Of a stretch of DNA of 64,000 bases, positions 58,091 to 64,000 are shown piece by piece; positions within the stretch are counted from its first letter, which is position 1, and each line of letters opens with the position of its first letter. Origin of the DNA: Streptomyces sp. 3214.6. Its GTDB lineage: Bacteria; Actinomycetota; Actinomycetes; Streptomycetales; Streptomycetaceae. Both the position numbers and the translations under genes were made by a program. The notes under the pieces are model-generated. The model had not been told where the DNA came from. It ran no database searches and was given only the letters and a program-made list of their open reading frames with translations. The stretch lies in the NCBI RefSeq assembly GCF_900129855.1, contig NZ_LT670819.1, positions 930,001 to 994,000 of the forward strand. The letters are read 5' to 3'.

Positions 58091-58999
58091 GTGCAGGACT
58101 ATCCCCCTTCGCGCCCCCTTGTGGTCGGCATCGACGTGGGCGGCACCAAGACGCACCTGCGCGCCACCGCGGGCGACGACGTCGTGTCCGACCACGTCCG
58201 TGCCAGCAGCGGCTGGCGACCGCACGACCCGGCCGCCGCCGCACACTGGCTGGCCGCCCTCGTCCGTGAGGCGCTGCCGGAGGCCGCGCACCCCGCGGCG
58301 CTCGCGGTGGGGGCGCACGCCTGCGAGACCCCCCTTCAATGCGCACGGATCCGGGTCGCACTTCAGCAACTGCTCGGCGTTCCCACCTACCTCGTGGGCG
58401 ACGCCGAGTTGCTCGTTCCCGCCGCCGGGCTGGACAAGGGCGTCGGCCTCGTCGCCGGGACCGGCTCGGTGGCCGTGGGCCGGCTGCCCGACGGGGCGCC
58501 CGTCCAGGTGGGCGGCTGGGGCGCGGTCCTCGGCGACGAGGGCGGCGCCGCCGGCCTGGTCCGCGAGGCGGCCCGGGCGGTGTGGGCCGCGCACGACCGG
58601 GGCGAGCAACCCGACGCCCTCGCGCGCGGCCTGGTCGCCTCCTTCGGCGTGCCCGAGGTCCCGGCGCTCGGCGCGGCCCTGGAGAGCGCCACGGACGTCT
58701 CCGCCGAGTGGGGACGGCACGCCCCCGTCGTCTTCGCGGCCGCCGCCGAGGGCTCCGCGCTCGCCCGGACCGTGATCGCCGAGGCAGGCGCCGCGCTCGC
58801 CGCGCTCGTCGGCCGGCTCGCCGCGCGCGGGGTCCCGGTCGACGACGTGGTCGTGGCGGGCGGCACGGTACTCGGCCAGCCGGTGCTGTACGAGGCGTTC
58901 ACCGCGGCCCTCGCCGACGCCGTACCGGGGGCCCGGCCGCGGCCGCTCACCGCGGCGCCGGTCGAGGGCGCGGTGGCGCTGGCGCGTTCGCTTCTGTGA
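58091..58999 (+). CDS. BadF/BadG-type ATPase, N-acetylglucosamine kinase-like sugar kinase
   Basis: 302 residues of the actin-like ATPase fold: VVGIDVGGTKTHLRAT (phosphate 1), VGDAELLVPAAGLDKGVGLV, AGTGSVAVGRLPDG (phosphate 2), GWGAVLGDEGGAAGLVREA, and VVVAGGTVLGQPVLYEAF (adenosine). It resembles eukaryotic-type GlcNAc kinases in BadF/BadG. GTG at 58091 follows AAGAGG. Divergent from the ROK repressor; it probably phosphorylates a sugar released by the operon at 49537-56350. Confidence 0.88.
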   Translation: MQDYPPSRPLVVGIDVGGTKTHLRATAGDDVVSDHVRASSGWRPHDPAAAAHWLAALVREALPEAAHPAALAVGAHACETPLQCARIRVALQQLLGVPTYLVGDAELLVPAAGLDKGVGLVAGTGSVAVGRLPDGAPVQVGGWGAVLGDEGGAAGLVREAARAVWAAHDRGEQPDALARGLVASFGVPEVPALGAALESATDVSAEWGRHAPVVFAAAAEGSALARTVIAEAGAALAALVGRLAARGVPVDDVVVAGGTVLGQPVLYEAFTAALADAVPGARPRPLTAAPVEGAVALARSLL

Positions 59000-59082
59000 G
59001 CCGCCGATCTCACGTTCACCTGCACGCCATGTACCGGTCGCCGGGCCATCGCAGAAGAGACACAGCCCGACCGTAGATCTTC

Positions 59083-59129
59083 GCTCGTACGCGTCATCCG
59101 GCTCACAGATCAACAGAAGGCGTACGAGC
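59083..59129. promoter_or_regulatory. Long-arm inverted repeat upstream of the PAP2 gene
   Basis: GCTCGTACGC (59083-59092) and GCGTACGAGC (59120-59129) are perfect 10-base arms, each containing the palindrome CGTACG, separated by 27 bases. It fits two operator half-sets, or a stem-loop in the leader. Confidence 0.55.
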
Positions 59130-59188
59130 CGCACGTGATCGCACCTCCCCTCTGGCCCACGGCCGCAGAACTCAAGAGAGGCACACCC

Positions 59189-61105
59189 ATGCCGTCATCC
59201 GCCGGGCTCAGCTCCCCCTCGGCAGTGAACAGAAGGCGCTTCCTGAAGGTCTCCTTCGGTGGCTCCGCTGCCCTGGTCGCCGCCCCGACGCTGGTCTCCT
59301 GGCTGGCCGCCGCCGACGCCAAGGCCGCCACCGCGCCGCTGCCGTTCGTCGACGACTACAAGACGAACCTGGTCGCCAACTCCACGCCCGAGACCAACGC
59401 GGCGGTGCGCATCCTCAGCGGCTTCGCGCAGGTGTGGAAGACCGGCTCGGCCTGGAACACCGGCACTCCGCTGCGGCCCGACATCCTGCGCGCCAACGTG
59501 CGCTACTGCATAGCCGTCACCCGCGCCCGCACGGAGGCGCAGGGCAAGAAGGCGTTCGTCTACGACCGCCAGCACCAGAGCTACGCGATGATCGCCGGCC
59601 TGGGCCCCCTGGCGGACCTGTACAAGGCCGGCGCCAAGGCGGTCACCTCGATCACCAGCGCGCCGGACACCACTCCCGCCACCAAGATCGACGACGCCGT
59701 GCCCGCCGGCGCGCCCGCCGGCTCCACGCTCGGCGCCGGCTCGTACACCTCCGACCTGGGCCTGGTCGCCAAACTGGTGGACACCGTCCGCGGCCCGTTC
59801 GCCTCCGGTAACCCGAGCAAGTACGCCTTCCAGTACCCGCGGCCCTGGCGCATGAACGAGAACAGTCAGGTCGTCGACACCGGGAAGACCGACACGCTCG
59901 GCTTCCCGGTGTACGACTCGAAGGTGGTCGTGGTGCCGCAGCTGCTGCGCCAGCGCAGCACCTCCCCCACGGACGACGGCGGTTTCCCGAGCGGCCACAC
60001 CAACGCGTTCCACCTGGCGTCGCTGGCATACGCGTACGCCGTCCCGGAGCGGTTCCAGGAGCTGGTGACGCGCGCCCTCGAGCTCAGCCACACCCGGATC
60101 GTCTCCGGCATGCACTCCCCTGTCGACGTGATCGGCGGCCGCGTCCTCGCCACCGCGCTCGCCGCCGCCACGCTCGCCGACCCGGCCAACGCCGACCTCA
60201 AGGCGGCCGCCCGTGCCCAGGCCCTGGCCTATTTCACCGAGAAGACCGGCACCACGCCCGACACGCTGTACTCCTACGCGCACTCCGACGCCTCCGACGA
60301 GTACGCCGACCGCGAGGCCAACGAGCGCGCGGCGCTGCCCCGGCTGACCTACGTCCTCCACCGGGAGGGCCGCCGGCAGCCCCTCACCGTGCCCAAGGGC
60401 GCCGAGGTGCTGCTGGAGACCCGGCAGCCGTACCTCACCGCGGCCCAGCGCCGTGAGGTCCTGCGCACGACCGCGCTGCCCTCCGGGTACGTCCTGCTGG
60501 ACGGCTTCGAGCAGTGGGGCCGGCTCAACCTGTTCGCGGCGGCGGACGGGTACGGCGCCTTCGACTCCGACGTCACGGTCACCCTGGACGCGTCCAAGGG
60601 CGGCTTCCAGGCGGCCGACGCCTGGCGCAACGACATCGAGGGCGAGGGCTCTCTGACCAAGCGCGGCTCCGGCACGCTGACCCTGACCGGGCACAACCGC
60701 TACCACGGCGGCACCGTGCTGGAGGAGGGCGTACTCGTCGCCGGGCACGCCAATGCCCTCGGTCAGGGCGATGTGCGGCTGGCCGGCGGCACGCTGCGCG
60801 CGGGCGCGCCGGTGCGGGTGCGCGGCGCCTGGGTCCAGGAGTCCGGCGCGGTGCTGGATCTGACGCTGCGTGGACACCACGGGCCCGTCCTCACCGTGTC
60901 CGGTCGGGTCCGGCTCGACCGGGGGTCGGTGCTGACGCTGCGCCTCGACGCCGAAAAGCCGCCGGCGGCGGGGACGACCGTCCCAGTGATCGACGCCTGC
61001 GCGCTGCGCGGTCAGTTCGACCGCGTCGAGCTGAACTCCGACCGCCTGCGGGCCGTACCCGTGTACACGGCAGACGGTCTGTCGGTACGACTCCTGAAGC
61101 GGTAA
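59189..61105 (+). CDS. Secreted PAP2-family phosphatase with autotransporter-type beta-strand repeat
   Basis: 638 residues. Tat signal NRRRFLKVSFGGSAALVAAP. The three PAP2/haloperoxidase motifs are complete: KYAFQYPRP (KX6RP) near residue 213, PSGHTN near residue 269, and SHTRIVSGMHSPVD near residue 300. So phosphatase activity at the surface is likely. From about residue 475 there is a beta-rich tail with one passenger-associated repeat (KRGSGTLTLTGHNRYHGGTV), a unit more usual in Gram-negative autotransporters. ATG at 59189 has AGAGAGG upstream; the longer frame from 59135 lacks such a site. The substrate is unknown. Confidence 0.87.
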   Translation: MPSSAGLSSPSAVNRRRFLKVSFGGSAALVAAPTLVSWLAAADAKAATAPLPFVDDYKTNLVANSTPETNAAVRILSGFAQVWKTGSAWNTGTPLRPDILRANVRYCIAVTRARTEAQGKKAFVYDRQHQSYAMIAGLGPLADLYKAGAKAVTSITSAPDTTPATKIDDAVPAGAPAGSTLGAGSYTSDLGLVAKLVDTVRGPFASGNPSKYAFQYPRPWRMNENSQVVDTGKTDTLGFPVYDSKVVVVPQLLRQRSTSPTDDGGFPSGHTNAFHLASLAYAYAVPERFQELVTRALELSHTRIVSGMHSPVDVIGGRVLATALAAATLADPANADLKAAARAQALAYFTEKTGTTPDTLYSYAHSDASDEYADREANERAALPRLTYVLHREGRRQPLTVPKGAEVLLETRQPYLTAAQRREVLRTTALPSGYVLLDGFEQWGRLNLFAAADGYGAFDSDVTVTLDASKGGFQAADAWRNDIEGEGSLTKRGSGTLTLTGHNRYHGGTVLEEGVLVAGHANALGQGDVRLAGGTLRAGAPVRVRGAWVQESGAVLDLTLRGHHGPVLTVSGRVRLDRGSVLTLRLDAEKPPAAGTTVPVIDACALRGQFDRVELNSDRLRAVPVYTADGLSVRLLKR

Positions 61106-61197
61106 CGCCCCGAGTGGCGGGAGCTGATGCAGAGTGGGCCCATGAGGCTGCTCCGGCTCTCTCCCGCCACCGCCCGGCCGGTGTCACCGCAGGGCGG

Positions 61198-62859
61198 ATG
61201 ATGGCGCGCGAACTGCACACGGTCCTGGAACCCTCCTCCGACGCGGGGCCGCGAGAGCCCTCGCGGCCGGCCCGCCGACGCCGGCTCGTCCCGCTCCTGG
61301 TGGCCGTGCTGCTCGCCCAGATGGCCGTCGCGATGGTCACCGCCGCGGTGCGGCAGTCGCCGACGATCGACGAGCCGGTCTACGTCGCCACGGCCGCCGA
61401 CTACCTGCACGAGCACCGCGTGCACTACAACCCGGAGCATCCGCCCCTCGGCAAGCTCGTCGTGGCCGTCGGCGTTGCCTTGGCCGACCCGCACGTCGAT
61501 CCCTCGTTCACCGGCACCCAGGAGGCGGCGGGCCGACATCTGCTGTACGAGTCGGGCAACGATCCCTGGCGGGTGATGCTGTGGGCGAGGCTGCCGGTGA
61601 TCGTGCTGACGCTGCTGTTCGGCCTGGTGGTGTTCGCCTTCGCGCGCGATCTCGCCGGCCGCGCCCCCGCGCTGACAGCGCTCGCCCTGTACGCGTTCTC
61701 CCCCGACGTCGTCGCGCACGGCTCGCTGGCGACGCTGGACGTCCCGGCGGCGGGCTTCCTGCTGACGTCGGCGTGGCTGCTGTGGCGGGCCCGGCAGGGC
61801 AGGCCGCGCCTGTACCTGCCGCTCGCCGGGGTCGCGCTCGGCGCGGGCCTCGCCACGAAGATGAGCACGCTGCCCGCGATCCCGGTCCTGATGGCCCTGG
61901 CGGCGCTGTCGATGTGGGCCCGGCGACCCCGTGACCTGCGCAGGACTCTGGGGGCGGCGGGTGTGGTGGCGGTGACCGCCGTGGCCGTCGTCTGGGCCGC
62001 GTATCTCGTCGTCGATCCGCTGCTGCGCTGGGATCCGCGGTCGGTCCAGGTGCCCGTGGTGCATGGTCTGCGCGGGCTCCTCGTGCGGCTGCTGCCCTTC
62101 CCGGAGGCGTACCGGGACGGCATGCGGATGCAGTTCGGGCTGGAGAACCAGTCGTGGCAGGGCTTCCTCTTCGGCCATGTGTACTCCGGCTCGCGGTGGT
62201 ACTACCTGCCGGTCGCGCTGGTCGTGAAGACCCCGCTCGGCATGCTCGCCCTGTGGGCGGCCGGGGCGGTCACGATGGTCGCGGTGCGCCGGCTGCGGCC
62301 CGCGGCGCCGTATGTGCTGCTCCCGGCGGCCGTGCTGCTGGCCTCGGCCATGACCGGGTCACGGGACCTGGGCACCCGGTACGCCGTGTTCCTGCCGATG
62401 TTCCTGGCCGTGGCCGCGGGATGCGCCCTGGCGGTGCGCCGGCGGTGGGCGCCGGTGGGGGTGGCGGCGCTGGTGGCGTTCGTCGCCGTCAGCTCGCTGC
62501 GGACGTATCCCTACTACCTGCCGTACTCCAACGAGGCGTTCGGCGGGCCGGCGAAGACCCACCTGCGGCTGCACGACTCCAACGTGGACTGGGGCCAGGA
62601 CCTGGGACGGCTCGCGGACCGGCTGCGCAGCCGGTACCGGGGCGAGCGGGTGTGGCTGGTGTACAAGGGCAGCGGGGTGCCCGCCGCCTACGGCATCGAG
62701 GCCTCCGATCCACGCCGGGCGCCCGCGAGCCGGGTGCACGGACTGCTCGTCGTGTCGGACTCCGCCGCCGCCAAGGCGAAGGGCCCGCTGGCGGAGCTGC
62801 TGCGCTCCAGCCGGCCGGTCGACGAGGTCGGGCACTCGATCACCCTGTACCGCCGGTGA
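61198..62859 (+). CDS. Membrane glycosyltransferase, GT39/ArnT-like
   Basis: 553 residues with about ten to twelve transmembrane helices. After helix 1 comes the loop TIDEPVYVATAADYLHEHRV with the Asp-Glu pair typical of GT-C enzymes (dolichyl-phosphate mannosyltransferase-like), then NPEHPPLGKLVVAVG. A late soluble part contains NEAFGGPAKTHLRLHDSNVDWGQD. It would transfer a sugar from a polyprenyl-phosphate donor to a surface acceptor. ATG at 61198 (or 61201) follows GGGCGG. It is 92 bases after the PAP2 gene. Confidence 0.85.
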   Translation: MMARELHTVLEPSSDAGPREPSRPARRRRLVPLLVAVLLAQMAVAMVTAAVRQSPTIDEPVYVATAADYLHEHRVHYNPEHPPLGKLVVAVGVALADPHVDPSFTGTQEAAGRHLLYESGNDPWRVMLWARLPVIVLTLLFGLVVFAFARDLAGRAPALTALALYAFSPDVVAHGSLATLDVPAAGFLLTSAWLLWRARQGRPRLYLPLAGVALGAGLATKMSTLPAIPVLMALAALSMWARRPRDLRRTLGAAGVVAVTAVAVVWAAYLVVDPLLRWDPRSVQVPVVHGLRGLLVRLLPFPEAYRDGMRMQFGLENQSWQGFLFGHVYSGSRWYYLPVALVVKTPLGMLALWAAGAVTMVAVRRLRPAAPYVLLPAAVLLASAMTGSRDLGTRYAVFLPMFLAVAAGCALAVRRRWAPVGVAALVAFVAVSSLRTYPYYLPYSNEAFGGPAKTHLRLHDSNVDWGQDLGRLADRLRSRYRGERVWLVYKGSGVPAAYGIEASDPRRAPASRVHGLLVVSDSAAAKAKGPLAELLRSSRPVDEVGHSITLYRR

Positions 62860-62900
62860 ACCGCGGTCGCGGGGGACGGGAAAGGGCGTCTTCGCCCTCC

Positions 62901-62928
62901 CTGACCGGCAGGGTCCCTGAAGTATGTT
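62901..62928 (+). promoter_or_regulatory. Promoter of the RpiR gene
   Basis: -35 CTGACC (62901-62906) and -10 TATGTT (62923-62928) with a 16-base spacer. Because the ATG at 62924 falls in the -10 box, translation should begin further on, at GTG 62960. Confidence 0.5.
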
Positions 62929-62959
62929 GAGTTGCGTGGAAGACAAAGGAGGCGCACCG

Positions 62960-63880
62960 GTGCCATCGCCGCAACAGGCACGCGCACAGGCATCCGCGAT
63001 CACCTCGGGCAGAACCGGTCCGGAGACGGAGGTGTCCCCGACCTCCCGGCTCCGGGCGCTCTTCGACGGGCCCCATCTGTCCCCGGGCCAACGGCGCATC
63101 GCCCAGTATCTGATCGAGCACATCACCGAGGCGGCGTTCCTGTCGATCACCGACCTCGCGGAACGTGTCGGGGTCAGCCAGCCCTCGGTGACCCGGTTCG
63201 CCGCGGCCGTCGGCTTCAGCGGGTATCCGGCGCTGCGGGAGAGGCTCCAGTCAATCGCGCTGGGCACTCTGGCGGTCGGGCCGACGGCGGAGGTGAACCG
63301 GAGCAACGAGCTGCAGGCGGCGGTCGACGCGGAGATCGAGAACCTGGAGAACCTGCGGCGCGACTTCGCCGACCCGGACCAGGTCATCGACGTCGGCCGC
63401 AAGCTGTCGCAGTCGACGCCGCTGACCATCGTGGGACTGCGGATCTCCGCCTCGCTCGCCGAGTACTTCGCCTACGCCGCCCGCCGGGTCCACCCGGACG
63501 TACGGTTGGTGACCCGGGGCGGCAGCGTCGCCTACGACGCGCTGCTGCAGTCCCGGGAGGCGGGCGGGACCTGGGTGCTGGCGTTCTCGATGCCCCGGCA
63601 CGCGCAGGAGACCCTGACCGCCGTACGGGTCGCGCGCAGCGCCGGTCTCAAGGTCGCGCTGATCACCGACCTGGCGCTCGGGCCGGTGGCCGACGAGGCC
63701 GACGCGACCTTCGCCACCGGCACCGGCTCCCGCCTGGTCTTCGACTCCTACGCGGCCCCCGGGGTGATGGCGGCGGCGCTGCTCCAGGCCATGAGCGACG
63801 CCGGTCCCGAACGCACCCAGGCCCGGCTCGAGGAGTACGAGCAGATCGCCGAAGAGCACCGGTTCTTCCTGCGTGAGTGA
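62960..63880 (+). CDS. MurR/RpiR-family transcriptional regulator
   Basis: 306 residues. The N-terminal HTH_6 domain is LSPGQRRIAQYLIEHITEAA, then FLSITDLAERVGVSQPSVTR and FAAAVGFSGYPALRERL. The C-terminal SIS domain (LTIVGLRISASLAEYFAYAA, VAYDALLQSREAGG, DTDLALGP-like VALITDLALGPVADEADATF) binds a phosphorylated sugar. GTG at 62960 has a perfect AAAGGAGG 7 bases upstream and is preferred over ATG 62924, which lies in the -10 box. The target is probably the gene to the right, whose promoter region starts at 63881. Confidence 0.9.
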   Translation: MPSPQQARAQASAITSGRTGPETEVSPTSRLRALFDGPHLSPGQRRIAQYLIEHITEAAFLSITDLAERVGVSQPSVTRFAAAVGFSGYPALRERLQSIALGTLAVGPTAEVNRSNELQAAVDAEIENLENLRRDFADPDQVIDVGRKLSQSTPLTIVGLRISASLAEYFAYAARRVHPDVRLVTRGGSVAYDALLQSREAGGTWVLAFSMPRHAQETLTAVRVARSAGLKVALITDLALGPVADEADATFATGTGSRLVFDSYAAPGVMAAALLQAMSDAGPERTQARLEEYEQIAEEHRFFLRE

Positions 63881-63947
63881 CCGGCTCCTTCGAAAGACAC
63901 CCCCTCCCCCAGAAGTACACAGAGGGATCATTGCACCCATTTCGCGC

Positions 63948-63961
63948 ATGAATGTTTTCAT
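63948..63961. promoter_or_regulatory. RpiR operator candidate
   Basis: ATGAA (63948-63952) and TTCAT (63957-63961) are inverted around TGTT. It is placed just upstream of the promoter at 63967, toward a gene beyond the right edge. Confidence 0.4.
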
Positions 63962-63966
63962 ACTCC

Positions 63967-63995
63967 TTGCAAAGCCGACGGCATATATAAATACT
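63967..63995 (+). promoter_or_regulatory. AT-rich promoter for a gene beyond the window
   Basis: -35 TTGCAA (63967-63972) and a -10 region in the run TATATAAATACT (63984-63995), with AATACT at 17 bases spacing. The last 30 bases are unusually AT-rich for this DNA. Confidence 0.45.
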
Positions 63996-64000
63996 GCTCA

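Noticed and set aside
1..64000. tRNA genes, insertion sequences, integrase or phage attachment sites
   Set aside because: I looked for T-loop GGTTCGAATCC-like strings, transposase DDE motifs and flanking direct repeats and saw none that hold up.

Overview
The window is chromosomal DNA of a Streptomyces or very close actinomycete. GC content is very high, third codon positions are almost all G or C, and many genes start at GTG or TTG. Several Tat and lipoprotein signals fit this, as do families typical of Streptomyces: a DUF6400-like protein, a DUF5133 protein, an ATP-grasp RiPP pair, PucR and ROK regulators, and ABC sugar transporters without their own ATPase. I saw no tRNA, rRNA, CRISPR array, insertion sequence or integrase. 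The region reads as accessory and metabolic chromosome, not core housekeeping.

Layout. (1) 1-3057, minus strand: a HypX-type hydrogenase maturation factor with a small zinc-ribbon protein, a DUF6400-like protein and an NTF2-like protein. A further gene starts exactly at the left edge. (2) 3209-8173: a LysR regulator, a large secreted protein of about eight fibronectin III domains, and two small orphan genes. (3) 8308-27399: an L-fucose and sugar-acid catabolic island. It has a secreted GH29 alpha-L-fucosidase, a three-gene ABC importer, FucU mutarotase, an aldo/keto reductase fitting L-fucose dehydrogenase, a lactonase, L-fuconate dehydratase, two zinc dehydrogenases, an SDR, a KDPG-type aldolase, a KDG-type kinase, an IlvD/Edd dehydratase and an FAH-family hydrolase. 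GntR and IclR regulators accompany them. The importer and pathway genes overlap or are tightly spaced.

(4) 27749-32226: a coiled-coil protein, a DUF1232 membrane protein, a two-gene graspetide-like RiPP locus (precursor plus ATP-grasp ligase), a DUF5133 gene whose frame runs far into the ATP-grasp gene, and an aldo/keto reductase. (5) 32425-46704: a PucR regulator beside a fold-III PLP decarboxylase-like enzyme, a Gfo/Idh/MocA oxidoreductase, a GNAT protein, a membrane SpoIIE-type phosphatase, a decayed MMPL transporter, soluble transhydrogenase, an APC permease, and an MFS pump divergent from a LysR regulator. (6) 46824-49502: a lone proteasome beta subunit, a membrane protein, an SgcJ-like protein and a P-loop kinase.

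(7) 49537-58999: a second carbohydrate system. A lipoprotein binding protein, two permeases and two large cytoplasmic proteins of probable alpha/alpha-toroid fold form one operon. A ROK repressor lies just upstream, and a BadF-type sugar kinase is divergent from it. (8) 59189-64000: a secreted PAP2 phosphatase carrying an autotransporter-type beta-strand repeat, a membrane glycosyltransferase, and an RpiR regulator followed by an AT-rich promoter at the right edge.

The strongest leads for undescribed biology are the minimal graspetide locus, the operon with two unassigned toroid enzymes, and the redundant wiring of the fucose and sugar-acid island. Several clean inverted repeats look like operators for the local regulators.
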